In this document: piece after piece, positions 10,720 through 21,691 of the stretch
Layout: each line of letters begins with the position of its first letter
Numbering within the stretch: position 1 is the stretch's first letter
DNA from: Aphrocallistes beatrix
Taxonomy: Eukaryota > Porifera > Hexactinellida > Sceptrulophora > Aphrocallistidae
DNA length: 64,000 nucleotides
Reading direction: 5' to 3'
NCBI GenBank assembly: GCA_963281255.1
Contig: OY725488.1
Location: forward strand, 9,769,524 to 9,833,523
The notes under the pieces: generated by a model
The model's input: the letters and a program-made list of their open reading frames with translations, nothing else
Told to the model about the DNA's origin: nothing
Database searches by the model: none
Translations under genes and position numbers: made by a program

Positions 10720-10921
10720 TTTCTAAAACTGAAACTTTACTCACAAGCAAGGAAACACAAGACACAACAACTTCCATACTCACATCCTCCTAACCACTTC
10801 ACACTTTCACTTCCAATACCACATCTCGTTCCAATACTGATACATCCAGATCTCAACTCACATAAATACACTCTCATCAACTTGTGTTCTATCTAACAAA
10901 ACGACACAATTATAACACGTA
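10720..10921 (+). promoter_or_regulatory. Conserved NHL-family promoter, copy C
   Basis: AAAACTGAAACT at 10725-10736 and CACTTTCACTTCC at 10802-10814, with the same TATA-like box and leader as the other copies. Confidence 0.6.
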
Positions 10922-12097
10922 ATGGCGACAAGATTCCCACAATTAAATCCGACCAACATTCCACTGGACACATTTGCAAGAGTGGAACAAGAGATCCGAA
11001 CATACTTCGACACCATCATCAGGACAGTGACCATCAGAAGAGATGAGCTGCTCCAGCAACTCAACGATCTGAAGCAGGACTACCTGAGCAAGGAGGATCT
11101 GAGGAAGAAACAGGTCCAAGAGTTGGAGCAGATGATCGGGCAGCTTGATGATATGAGTGTTCACCAAAATCCAAATTTGAAATTCCACGAAGATCATATC
11201 AAGAAAACAGAAAAAGAACTGAAAAAGGCTGAACAACCAACTCCCGTCCCTGTCCCTGGTTTCAGCTCAGAAGATCTCCAATCTCTCCTGCAACAGCTGG
11301 GGAGGATAGGAACTGTTCAGGAAGTGAGAAGACTCTACTCTGGAAAACTGGAACCTGTCAGGAGTATCGGGAAGGAAGGAAGTAAGAAAGGAGAGTTCAA
11401 CTATCCTCATGGTATCAGAATAGAAGGAGAGAATATCTATGTCTGTGATTATAACAACAAAAGTGTTAAAGTATTTTCTGACGACGGCAAATTCCTGACA
11501 GAATTCGGTAAGGGACAGCTAAGTAATCCTCACGATATAGCTATTTGTGATAAATGGGCTTTTGTAAGCGATTGGGATCGAAATAAAGTCTTCAAATTCC
11601 AAATATCTAATTTTAAGTTAATGAATAAGAGTTTAGGAGTGCTTAGTGTCCCTAGTGGTCTAACAGTGGATAAGAATGAAGTGTTAGTTGCAGATTGGTG
11701 GAATCACAGAATATCAGTTCTAAATTTAGATTTACACTATTTAAGAGAGATAGGAAAAGGTACACTGTCATTTCCATGTGATGTAAAGACTGATTCGAAC
11801 AGAATATTTGTAGTTGATAGAAATAGTTCTCATAATGTTAATGTATTCTCAAAATCAGCTGATCTGTTGTACAGTGTGATAAGTGTGAAAAGTGAACCAT
11901 TCTCAGATACGTTTATGTGTTTGGATCAGTTCAGTAATATTATACTTAGCAATTCAGAAGATAAATCAATACAAATATTTACTTCAGAAGGAGAGTTTAT
12001 ACATTCCATTCAGTGTGGAGGATCTCCTAGAGGAATAGCAGTAACTAATAATAATACTATTGTGTGTGCTGTTGATAATTCAGTTAAATTCTATTAA
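10922..12097 (+). CDS. Coiled-coil/NHL-repeat protein, copy C
   Basis: Intact 391-residue paralogue with the same layout as copy B: coiled coil about 18-105, linker PTPVPVPGF, and six NHL blades from about 150. The N-terminal ~100 residues are almost invariant against the other copies. The propeller differs at exposed loop positions: CDYNNKSVKVFS, SDWDRNKVFKFQ, VADWWNHRISV and SNSEDKSIQIFT replace the versions in B and E. The last blade (FIHSIQCGGSPRGIAV) is conserved. No RING or B-box, so ubiquitin-ligase activity is not expected. Single exon. The upstream region carries a private MITE at 10451-10585, but the proximal promoter is untouched. Confidence 0.85.
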   Translation: MATRFPQLNPTNIPLDTFARVEQEIRTYFDTIIRTVTIRRDELLQQLNDLKQDYLSKEDLRKKQVQELEQMIGQLDDMSVHQNPNLKFHEDHIKKTEKELKKAEQPTPVPVPGFSSEDLQSLLQQLGRIGTVQEVRRLYSGKLEPVRSIGKEGSKKGEFNYPHGIRIEGENIYVCDYNNKSVKVFSDDGKFLTEFGKGQLSNPHDIAICDKWAFVSDWDRNKVFKFQISNFKLMNKSLGVLSVPSGLTVDKNEVLVADWWNHRISVLNLDLHYLREIGKGTLSFPCDVKTDSNRIFVVDRNSSHNVNVFSKSADLLYSVISVKSEPFSDTFMCLDQFSNIILSNSEDKSIQIFTSEGEFIHSIQCGGSPRGIAVTNNNTIVCAVDNSVKFY

Positions 12098-13292
12098 TAT
12101 TGATATAGTTTTTCGTATACTGGTATATCTTAAACTTTCTTCTCAATTTGTTATTATAATTTTGTGTGGGTGTCAATTCAACTATTTCATCATATTCGTA
12201 AACACTCTTAAACTGAAGGGAATTTTTGAGAATAGATTGCTAGCATTTTAATAATTTCTATTCTCACTCATATTACTCTTATAATTATTCCACGATTCCA
12301 GTTAGCAGCAGAGAACTCATTACTAATACTAACATGTCGTCCTTGCTGTACGATCAATCCAATCCTGAACATAAGAGTATAGACTAGTGATGAAGATTAG
12401 AAAGACTTAGACTGAACTCAGGATTTGTAGGCACATTTCGTGAAATTTGTACTATGAGTTTAGAAGATATTTGCTTTCTGAAATTTATTTAGAGAGTCAC
12501 TGTTTATCAACCATTCCAGTGCCCACGTCCATGGATCTTAATTTAGCTACCTTCATCCATGAAATATTTGAAAATTTATTCTTCCTGGATCTAATTTCAG
12601 AATTCCTTTACAACGTTGAAAGTTAAGTTTGTTTGCACAGTGCGGAATTCACTTATTAGCAATATTGTTGCATTAGTCTACAATTTTTTAAGTCTCAAAT
12701 ATGATTTTCTAGCAATTTTATCCTTATTAGCAACCATTTTGTGAGCTGGACCCAAAGATGCTAATATGTCACTTCCACTCAAGGAATTATCTAGGAGCGC
12801 GAGACGCTCCTTTAGGCGTATGATTTTAACCCGCAAATAGTTTAGGAGCGTAAAAATTCCGAAAAATACCCAATTTACCCAATATTATAATGTTATTTAG
12901 CGATTTAGGCGTATGAAATTTTAAAAATTTTAGATTAGGAGCGTATCTCTGGAAGGCTGTATAATACCATGCTTCCACTGTATAATGTTATTTGGTGAAT
13001 TTCATACAAACGAGCTACCTTTAAAGCAGAGCATGCCTATGAGCTGAATTCTGCATAGAGTGACGTCATGCGGTGAAGATAGTGCATGAGAGTTGGTGTA
13101 AAGGTGTCCTGGTGTCGAGTTGCACGAGTGGCTATGTCTCAGTGACATTTATTGAATTCTTTCAACCCGAATCTGTTGTTATGACAGACGAGTTGAATAC
13201 TGACCAATCAGACGACTTGAAATTCTCCACTGATGGCTTCATCTACAGATTATCACTGTGGATGATGATAAGGATTGCACACGTACAAGCTA
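12098..13292. other. NHL copy C flank with hairpin-rich patch
   Basis: Array-wide flank up to about 12700. From 12790 to 12955 the motif AGGAGCG / CGCTCC occurs several times, including the hairpin AGGAGCGCGAGACGCTCCT. From 13060 to 13292 a unique GC-neutral stretch is open in the frame of the following LPAAT fragment, but I do not recognise it. Confidence 0.4.
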
Positions 13293-13816
13293 CGAGCACA
13301 CTCACGCCTCGCACACGCGGCTTCCACGCGCTGACGGCGAGTCTCCGTGCAGACGCACGCATGCTCTACCTCGTGGACATCACCATCCTGACTCCAGAGC
13401 TCGCCTCCGTAGGGACGGTGCTCTCGGGACAGGAGACGGAGTGTGACGTCATGCTCAGCTTCCACCCGCTCCCCTCCATCCCGCAGACGGAGCGGGGCAG
13501 CGGGGAGTGGCTCTACCAGCTGTTCAGAGACAAGGACGAGCAGGTGGACTTCCACAGGAGACACGGCCTCTTCCCAGGAACGCCGGTGGGGGTAGAGCTG
13601 CCGAGTCGCTGCCGCTACTACTCTCTGTTCTGGATGGCTGTCTCTCTCCTGCCTCCGCTCTCCCTCTGACTCTGCCTCGCGGCTGCAGAGCTGTACTGGC
13701 TGCTGCTGGCCTGCGTCTTGGCGCTGTGGGTGGTCGGGAGGCTCTTGGACAGACTTGTCGACCTAACAAAGATACACAAGGCTTCCAAGTACGGAACAGG
13801 AAACAAGCTTAACTAA
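13293..13816 (+). pseudogene. LPAAT 3' fragment 1 (premature stop)
   Basis: A partial copy of the acyltransferase at 1.9 kb, starting inside HLTPRTRGF and running to the normal C-terminus and stop at 13814-13816. It lacks the NHX4D and FPEGTRF motifs. A G-to-T change turns CTCGGACTC into CTCTGACTC (near 13668), an in-frame TGA within the C-terminal hydrophobic region. Upstream it is fused in frame to about 75 unrelated codons, so a 198-codon chimeric frame exists. The same TGA is present in the 33.4-kb fragment. Non-functional as an acyltransferase. Confidence 0.85.
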
Positions 13817-14849
13817 TTCCATCTGCTTTATCTGAGTTGTAAAATATTCTATTTTTATGCGATAGCTTTACTGAAGAGTTGTGTTTTATATTTTGCGCTT
13901 TCTATTAATGATATTGAATACGTCATTTTATTCAAATTTGAAAACTCAAAATTAAACATCTAATAATTTAGTGTGACTGATGGACTAGAGCTGTGGATAG
14001 ATGAGTCATACATACATTTCATTTATTATTTGATTAAGACGCGTATGCGTTCTCAGCAAAAGAATGGAATCACAAACAATGCATAATCAATGTTAATCAT
14101 TCAATTTTGCAAGATAGAAAATTGTTTATTTAGATCCCAGCATTGCCAGATGAGTTGTTCAGCATGTTCATGCTACATACCTTCAAATGTTCATGCCAAG
14201 TTCATGGTTCATGCCACAACTCAAATCATAAAAATGCTCAAATCTATGAACTTCTTCACAAATGAATCTGGGACATAGACTCTAGATGAGGATTGTTAGG
14301 ACCTTTGGACTAAGACCAGAATTGATGGAGGACCAATTTAATGGAATATTAGGTATACCCATAATATTTTGAAATACTTTTGTCAGTTCAATCATGGTAT
14401 ATCTAAGTAAATGCTTGGCCCGAAGGAAGCGATACGGCAGATACAGCATTTAGCACTTTTCCATAGCATTTGTATTACTGGTTTTAAAACTATAATTTTT
14501 GCATTTTTACGACTTTTTCAAATATTTTTCATAATTAAACCACTTTTAGTTTGCTAATTTCGACCCTAAATATGAACAAAATTTAGTTTAGAGAGGAAAA
14601 TAAGTATTTTGTGGTAATCAAAATAAGATGTCAGTAACCGATTTGATAATTAAATTTCAACAGAAACGTGTAACAAATTCCAAACAACAGAGATTCCCCT
14701 AATATTAGTACGAAACTAATCACACGTGTGTTCCTCCTCACTCCACTAGATATATGGTAACTTTCAAGATAGAAACATTTCATGTGAATGGAATTAAATA
14801 GAAATGAAAGTCATTCAGTCATCTGAATAGGACAAATACAATTAATTTC
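13817..14849. other. LPAAT 3' flank and NHL copy D distal upstream
   Basis: Duplicated flank as at 3030-3959, with a private insertion of GTTCATGC-rich sequence around 14140-14250. No gene seen. Confidence 0.5.
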
Positions 14850-15051
14850 TTTCTAAAACTGAAATTTTACTCACTCACAAGGAAACACAAGACACAACAA
14901 CTTCCATACTCACATCCTCCTAACCACTTCACACTTTCACTTCCAATACCACATCTCATTCCAATACTGATACATCCAGATCTCAACTCACATAAATACA
15001 CTCTCATCAACTTGTGTTCTATCTAACAAAACGACACAATTCTAACACGTA
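14850..15051 (+). promoter_or_regulatory. Conserved NHL-family promoter, copy D
   Basis: CACTTTCACTTCC at 14932-14944 is intact. The distal site reads AAAACTGAAATT (14855-14866), still an AANNGAAA match. Confidence 0.55.
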
Positions 15052-16230
15052 ATGGCGACAAGATTCCCACAATTAAAACCAACCAACATTCCACTGGACA
15101 CATTTGCAAGAGTGGAACAAGAGATCCGAACATACTTTGACACCATCATCATGACAGTGACCGTCAGAAGAGATGAGCTGCTCCAGCAACTCAACGATCT
15201 GAAGCAGGACTACCTGAGCAAGGAGGATCTGAGGAAGAAACAGGTCCAAGAGTTGGAGCAGATGATCGGACAGCTTGACGATATGAGTGTTCACCAAATT
15301 CCAAATTTGAAATTCCACGAAGATCATATCAAGAAAACAAAAGAAGAACTGGAAAAGGCTGAACAACCAACTCCCCTCCCTGTCCCTCAGTTCAGGTCAG
15401 AAGATCTCCAATCTCTCCTGCAATATCTGGAGAGGATTGGAATTGTAGAGGAAATGAGTAGTCTCTACTCTTACAAATTGAAACCTGTATGGAATATTGG
15501 GAAGAAAGGAAACAAGAAAGGAGAGTTCGACTATCCTCATGGTATTAGAATAGAGGAAGAGAAGATCTATGTCTGTGATTCAAACAACAAAAGAGTTCAA
15601 GTATTCTCCAACGACGGTGCATTCTTAACAGAATTCGGTAAGAGACAGCTAATTTCTCCTTATGATATAGCACTTTGTGATAAATGGGCATTTGTAAGCG
15701 ATTCGATACCAAATGCAATCTTGAAATTCCTATTATCTAATTTTAAGTTAATGAGTAAGAGTGTAGAAGTGAATTACCCTAAAGGTCTGACAATGGATAA
15801 GAATGAAGTACTATTAGTTGCAGATTGTTGGAATCACAGAATAGCAGTTCTAAATTTAGATTTATACTATTTAAGAGAGATAGGAAAAGGAATGCTTAAA
15901 TATCCATGGGATGTAAAAACAGATTCAAACAAAATATTCGTAGTTGATAAAAAAGGCACTCATAATGTGCACGTATTCTCAAAATCAGCTGATTTGTTGT
16001 ACAGCATGATTAGTGTGAAAAGTGATGCAATGTCAGATGTGTTTCTGTGTTTGGATCAGTTTAGTAATATTATAATTAGCAATTCAAAAGATGAATCAAT
16101 ACAAATATTTACGTCAGGAGGAGAGTTATTAATACATTCCATTCAATGTGGAAGATCACCTATTGGAATTGCAGTAACTAATAATAATACTATTTTGTGT
16201 GCTGTTGATAATTCAGTTAAATTCTATTAA
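15052..16230 (+). CDS. Coiled-coil/NHL-repeat protein, copy D (most divergent)
   Basis: Intact single-exon gene for 392 residues. The first ~115 residues match the other copies closely (MATRFPQLKPTNIPLDTFAR, KEDLRKKQVQELEQMIGQL), ending in PTPLPVPQF. From residue ~125 it diverges: IGIVEEMSSLYSYKLKPVWN, SDSIPNAILKFLLSNF, KSVEVNYPKGLTMDKNEV and ADCWNHRIAVLN. A codon insertion gives LLIHSIQCGRSPIGIAV. All six NHL blades keep their hydrophobic pattern and the D-N-R/H turn, so the fold should be intact. Conserved coil, changed propeller and no stop codons suggest retained function with an altered binding surface. The 3' flank holds a Helitron-like insertion starting at 16388. Confidence 0.85.
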   Translation: MATRFPQLKPTNIPLDTFARVEQEIRTYFDTIIMTVTVRRDELLQQLNDLKQDYLSKEDLRKKQVQELEQMIGQLDDMSVHQIPNLKFHEDHIKKTKEELEKAEQPTPLPVPQFRSEDLQSLLQYLERIGIVEEMSSLYSYKLKPVWNIGKKGNKKGEFDYPHGIRIEEEKIYVCDSNNKRVQVFSNDGAFLTEFGKRQLISPYDIALCDKWAFVSDSIPNAILKFLLSNFKLMSKSVEVNYPKGLTMDKNEVLLVADCWNHRIAVLNLDLYYLREIGKGMLKYPWDVKTDSNKIFVVDKKGTHNVHVFSKSADLLYSMISVKSDAMSDVFLCLDQFSNIIISNSKDESIQIFTSGGELLIHSIQCGRSPIGIAVTNNNTILCAVDNSVKFY

Positions 16231-16387
16231 TATTATTAGTAAACATTTTAATATATTTCTTAATTTTCTTTTCAAATTCGTTATTATTTTTATTTATGAG
16301 TGTCAATTAATCTACTTAATCGTATTTGTCACTTCTTTTTGTAAACACTCTTGACGTGAAGAAACTTTATGAGAATAGATTGCTGCA

Positions 16388-17748
16388 TCTTATTAATTAA
16401 AACGACAGGATTTTTTTTTGTGTTTGTCCGAATTGATTGATGAATTGGCAAGTTGTAGAGATATGAAAATTGGCATGTAGGTGTCAAATGATATGACTAC
16501 GATTAATTTCTAAGATCTAAGCGAAATTTTCACACCTTTTCTATACAAAATAATTGACTACACTATCAAAATAGAAACCATTGTACGACACTACAATAGA
16601 TCGTCATTGTTATTAATATTTAAAAGCCACAACTTATGTTTGATATCAAAATGTATTATAGTGTTTGGCAATAAAAATATTATCTGCATATTTTCACACC
16701 TTTATATACATATTTTCACACCATTTGATGAATTTTGACATGGGGTTTTTAGGGGTGTAGATTTCGAATATCGTATTTTCAGATCTATATGCTAAATTCA
16801 TTTTTTACTTTTGTTTACATTAGATACACAAGCGCGCTTCGCTTGCTTGCGCTGCGCGGCTGACGGACACTTTGTGTCCGCCGGATGCTCCCTTCGGTTG
16901 CCTGGGGTCACATTGGTTAATTATAAGGGAGTTAACACCTCTAAATATGTCTGTCCTGCTGTTTCTAATCGATATCGTACGAAAAATCACCAAAAATATC
17001 CATTTTTAAAATTTTGATGAGTAATGATGACGTCATAACAAAGTGATGAGTCATCATTTTTTTGATGATAGTTGCATCATATGTGAGGTATGTTAGTATA
17101 CATATTCTATTAAAATTTCAGCCTTCTATCTCCTATAATGACTGAGTTAAGCTCGAATAACTGTATTGCTTAACTTTTAAAAATGTAACAATGACGTCAT
17201 AATTCCATGATGAGTCGACATTTTGCTCTGAGCTCAGAACTTACTGGAGCCATAGCCAAAAGACTCCCACATGCTAAAAATTAGCTTTCTGTGACCGGCA
17301 GTTTCTTCAATCAATTCATTTCAGATATGGGACGCCGGAATTAGACCAACGCTTTTTTAAAGTTAGGAACAAGACCAACGCAGAGGTAGGATATGCTAGA
17401 ATCTCGCTTTCAACGGTTGACATGGGGTTTTCAGGGTGAGTAAATTTGATGATCAATTTGTTTACTTTTGTTTACAATAGATACATAAAGTAAACAAATT
17501 ACAAAAATGGGATAGAGACTAGCTTCCAATGGTTGACATGTTTTTAGTGCTGTACGTAGATCTCGAATATTATATTTTCGGATCCATATGAGAAATCTTT
17601 CGTTGATCTTTGTTTATAATATTTATAATTATATAAAGGAAAAATTCCCAAAATATTTTAGATTGAGTAACTCCAGGCGCCCGCAGGGTGACTCTGCGGA
17701 CATACAGTGTCCGCAAGCCGCGCAGCGCAAGCAAGCGAGGCATGCTTG
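16388..17748 (+). mobile_element. Helitron-like element, family H1, with nested H2 copy
   Basis: The 5' end TCTTATTAATTAAAACGACA follows host ...GATTGCTGCA. The 3' end ...GCATGCTTG is followed by host TCTGAATATTTTCC. The related flank of other NHL copies reads GATTGCTAGCATTTGAATAA, so the insertion lies between A and T with no target duplication. Near the 3' end lie GC-rich inverted motifs and AAGCG...CGCTT-type hairpins. A reverse-oriented H2 copy starts at 16829 (CAAGCGCGCTTCGCTTGC) and is truncated about 17340-17390. Non-autonomous: no Rep/helicase. Confidence 0.75.
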
Positions 17749-18984
17749 TCTGAATATTTTCCTAATGTCACTCATATCACGCATAATTATTCCACGATTC
17801 CAGTTAACAGGTGGGAACTCCTTTCTAATACTAATATGTCGTCCTTGTTCTCTGATTGGTTGGTATACGGAACACAGGCATAGACTCGGAATGAAGATTT
17901 GTAAGACTTTGGACGATAACTCAGGATTTGAGGGTTCATTTCGTGAAATTGGTGTTATGAGTGATATAACATAGCAATATTCTCCAAATTATTTAGAGAG
18001 TCACAACCTATCAACCATACCAGAGTCTTCTTCGTCCATGGATCTTATTTTAGCTAATAAATAATGAAAATTTGTTCCTACCAAATCTAATTTCAGGTTT
18101 TCATTTACTAACTTTAAACTCAGTTTGATTAGCATCTATTTTTATCCAACAAATTTCTCACGTGCAACAGGAGTGCCGCCAGGTCTAGACGTGAAGTCAT
18201 AGTAACAGTCATTTCAAAAGTTTCGTTGATGGAATGAATGGTCCTTGAATTTCCACAAATAATAATCGCACACTTATATTCGCTCATACGTTTTTGAAAG
18301 CTAGGACAGCAATGGGATGCAGATAATGCTGCAAATTTAGAATGGGACGGAATGCTTCGGAGCGTTCCTTCACTTTTAGACTTAGGAGTATACTCCTGAA
18401 TGGCAGTAATTGAGAAGGTGTGAGTTAAAATATAGTTTTAACCTAAGACTACTGAAATGTACTTTATGGCTTCTTTCTCATTGAAAATGGCTGGAGACAT
18501 CCGCGATATCACGACTTTTCGATAATCTAGGGTTAAAGCGGATTAACGCAGGAATCCTTGCTATTTGCAGAGGTTACATTATTAACAATTTTCTGGAATG
18601 GCAAATCCGCGAACGGTGAGACTATTGGTTAGAAAATCCTGGGGTTAGGTCCCTAGTATTCTAAAAGGTCCATTGAATGCTTATATTCGCTAATCCAGTA
18701 TTGTTTTACTTGTAGTATAGTATTAGATTTACTCAAAGCAGCCCCGGCCCTACGGTATTAGAAGTGGTCAGGTTTTTGCTTAACCAAACGGACCACTTTT
18801 GAAAAGTGGTCTGGTTAAAACCGGACCAGTGGCGCCGGCCCTGCATAGTCATATTTTTACTATAATGAAATCTTCCCGTTCAATCCACCTCAGCAATATT
18901 CATTTTATTGGAATAAGGTAAATCGCGTATAAAATCTTAGAGGAAATGTGCATTGTGTACGGAGATGACTGACCTTCCAGGCCA
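17749..18984. other. Gene-free stretch between Helitron and mariner remnants
   Basis: Begins with the array flank, then unique sequence. A ~105-bp GC-rich patch at 18740-18843 starting CAGCCCCGGCCC and ending GCCGGCCCTG looks like a tiny hAT-type MITE without a visible duplication. No gene seen. Confidence 0.4.
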
Positions 18985-19265
18985 ACTATTCATAAATGGA
19001 TTGAGCGATTTGAAGATGGATGTGACACCGTTGAGAACGATATCCGTACAGACCGTCCAAATCATCAAGCATCCGCACTAACATTGAGCTGATGGAGAGT
19101 ACTGATGAGGATAGACGTGGTACTGTCAGACAGTTAGAAGAGAGGACTGGGTTCTCAAAATCAACCATTCATAGGATTATCAGGGATGAACTAGAAATGA
19201 CAAGAAGGGTTGAGCAAGATGGGTGCCGGCTTTTAGTTACTTTGCTGGTCAGCTGGTTTTGTACC
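18985..19265 (+). pseudogene. Mariner transposase N-terminal fragment
   Basis: Encodes parts of the DNA-binding half of a mariner-type transposase. One frame from 18997 gives WIERFEDGCDTVENDIRTDR, matching the W-x-x-RF-x-x-G...VED...R-x-GRP pattern. After a frameshift, a second frame from 19092 gives ESTDEDRRGTVRQLEERTGF and SKSTIHRIIRDELEM, the second helix-turn-helix. The catalytic DDE/D domain is absent. The fragment joins directly to the LPAAT tail at about 19288. Confidence 0.8.
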
Positions 19266-19287
19266 AAAAATGCTGGCCATGGGCGCT

Positions 19288-19379
19288 GCTGGGTGGTCGG
19301 GAGGCTCTTGGACAGACTTGTCGACCTAACAAAGATACACAAGGCTTCCAAGTACGGAACAGGAAACAAGCTTAACTAA
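19288..19379 (+). pseudogene. LPAAT 3' fragment 2 (last 30 codons)
   Basis: Only the C-terminal end of the acyltransferase remains, from WVVGRLLDRLVDLTKIHKAS to the normal stop, followed by the duplicated 3' flank. It is in frame with the mariner helix-turn-helix, giving a 95-codon chimeric frame from 19092. Confidence 0.85.
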
Positions 19380-19569
19380 TTCCATCTGCTTTATCTGAGT
19401 TGTGGAATATTCTATTTTTATGCGATAGCTTTACTGGAGGTTTGTGTTTTTATGTTTTTTCACTCTCTATGAGTTGTATTGAATACGTATGTAAAACTCG
19501 ACACCTTAAAAAGTTAAACATCAAATAACTTCGTTGTCATGTCGTTGCAGTTGTAATTAGAATTAAGTG

Positions 19570-21235
19570 TTATAATGTCCTGTACTGATCCCTAGCGTGC
19601 GCTGAGGAACTACTGGTGGCTTTCAGCTCGAGGTTCCTCATGAGTAGTATCGTTTCCCCAGGAACAGGAATATTCGTCGGGTAATTAGGTAGGGGTAGAC
19701 AACTCAAGTAATCTGCATTGCCAATTTCCCCACCAGGTCTGTACACAATCTTGTAATCGTATGCGCCAAGAATAAGGGCCCATCTCTGTAGCCTTGCAGA
19801 TGCTAAAGGTGGGACTGGATGCGTGTGTCCAAAGATGTATTGTAGTGGCTTGTGGTCAGACTTGATCAAGAAGGGGCGTCCATAAAGAAATTGGTGGAAT
19901 CTTTTAACTGCAAAGATAATTGCCAAACCCTCCTTATCGAACTGTGAGTATTTCTTCTCCGCGATGGCAAGTGAGCGCGAAGCGTAATAGATAGGCCTCT
20001 CTGTGCCATCTTCTAAAACATGCGACAGTACGGCTCCAACTCCATATGGTGACGCGTCACAGATGACAACGAGGTCTTTATCGGGCTGAAAGTGAACGAG
20101 TATCTGGGATGATGATGATATCACCCCCTTTGCCTTCCGGAAGGCGTTCTCCTGGGCTCTACCCCAATCCCACTTGGCATGTTTCTGTAACAACCAGTGT
20201 AATGGAGCCATCAAGGTTGAGAGATTGGAAATGAACTTCCCATAATAATTCATAAGGCCTAGGAATGACCGTAATTCAGAGGTGGTCTTTGGGGTGGGCG
20301 CGTTCTGTATTGCTTGAGTCTTCTTGCCACTTAGTCTGAGGCCTTCAGCATCAATGACATGTCCCAGATATTCAATTGATGGGAGTAAAAATGCACATTT
20401 GTGTCGTTTGAGACGAAAACCAGCTTGCTTGAGACGCGATAGCACTGCCTTAAGGTTGTGAAGGTGATCTTCTTCATTAACGCCCGTTATAAGTATATCG
20501 TCAAGGTAAATGCAAACGCGTGGCAACTCTCGTAGGATGCTCTCCATAGTCCTCTGGAAGATCGCTGGTGCGGCCGATAAGCCAAACGGAAGGCGATTGT
20601 ATTGGAATAACCCCCTCTGTGTGTTTATGGTAGTGTATTTCTTCGACCGTTCTTCCAGGGGAATTTGCAAGTAGGCGTGGGCTAAATCCAGCTTGGTAAA
20701 TGATTTGCCTCCTGATAACGACGCTAGAAGGTCATCAATCCGTGGTAGCGGATAAGTATCTACTAATGCAAAGGCATTTGCGGTTACTTTATAGTCCCCA
20801 CAGATACGTACCGATCCGTCCCCTTTAACAATGGGTACTATTGGCGCTGCCCATTCCGCAAATCGTACAGGCTCAATGACGCCCTGACTCTGTAGCCGAT
20901 CAAGCTCCCTCTCCACTCTCCCGCGTAAGGCAAACGGTACCACCCTAGGGCGAAAAAGTTTTGGAAGAGCGTTGGGATCGCGACACAAATCTTTGCGCGA
21001 ATATCCCCCACACAACCAAGTTCATCTTGGAATAGAGGCGAGTAAAAATCCAAGATCCTCGTCAGCTCACTCGAGTGCGAATCTGATGAAGCTGGGACCA
21101 ATTCAATTCTATCTTCCTTAACCAATCACGTCCAAGCAGGCTGGGGCCATTTCCTTCTACCACTAGCAAGTTCAACATTTCTTCCTGCCCGTTAAGTTTT
21201 ACATCTACTTCAAGATTGCCCATTACCTTGATCTC
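19570..21235 (-). pseudogene. Ty3/Gypsy retrotransposon pol fragment (PR-RT-RNase H)
   Basis: Reading on the minus strand from about 21235: a protease C-terminal stretch with GPSLLGRDWL, then after frameshifts the linker FYSPLFQDELGCVGDI, then a long frame (21015-19570) holding reverse transcriptase and RNase H. RT motifs are VRICGDYK, KLDLAHAYLQIPL (first catalytic Asp), RLPFGLSAAP and IYLDDILI (catalytic YLDD). RNase H shows CDASPYGVGAVL, YSQFDKEGLAI and SDHKPLQYIF. It ends after YLSCLPLP, before integrase. No LTRs, primer-binding site or gag were found. At least two frameshifts (near 21100 and 20990) separate PR from RT. A dead, truncated element. Confidence 0.9.
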
Positions 21236-21256
21236 TTCGCCAGTATAGGTCCTCAG

Positions 21257-21378
21257 CTCTGGGGTGTGAATCTATATGACGATATCTACATGTGTACAAG
21301 ACCCTGCACTGGAGCATGGAAAAAGATTGCTGGTAAACTGAAACAAGTTGATGCGGAGGGAGGGGCGACAAAAATGTA
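21257..21378 (+). pseudogene. Tectonin-lectin repeat fragment
   Basis: About 35 codons, LWGVNLYDDIYMCTRPCTGA followed by WKKIAGKLKQVDA, closely match repeat 1-2 of the intact lectin at 25.6 kb (YLWGVNIHNSIFMCARPCTG). It abuts the Gypsy remnant and ends in a stop soon after. A stray duplicated exon piece, not a gene. Confidence 0.75.
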
Positions 21379-21483
21379 GCGAGCAACCAAATGGGGTCAA
21401 ATGGGGGCAAGCCTTCCGAAAAAGTTCAGAAATTGAAAGTAAATGATTTTGAGAACTATCAAATCAATTCATCTGGCATAAGT

Positions 21484-21691
21484 CATACAAGCCAACCTGA
21501 GCCATGATAAAAAGCTGGACGCGGTGTTGAGTTTCGCGGGACGCAATAGAAAAGTATTATACATAGAAATAAAAATAGCGGGACATAATAGGGAAATTTC
21601 ATGTAAAAATGGGACACTTATGAAAATTAGCTCAGTAAAAGAGTTAAAAATGCGGGAGGTCCCGCCAAAGATGGGATGGTTGGCATGTATG
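21484..21691. mobile_element. MITE family M1, copy 1
   Basis: Ends CATACAAGCCAACC and GGTTGGCATGTATG form inverted repeats. The interior holds GCGGGAC and AAAATGGGACAC motifs. Other copies: 28549-28750, 32426-32628 and 50807-51025. Superfamily uncertain. Confidence 0.65.
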
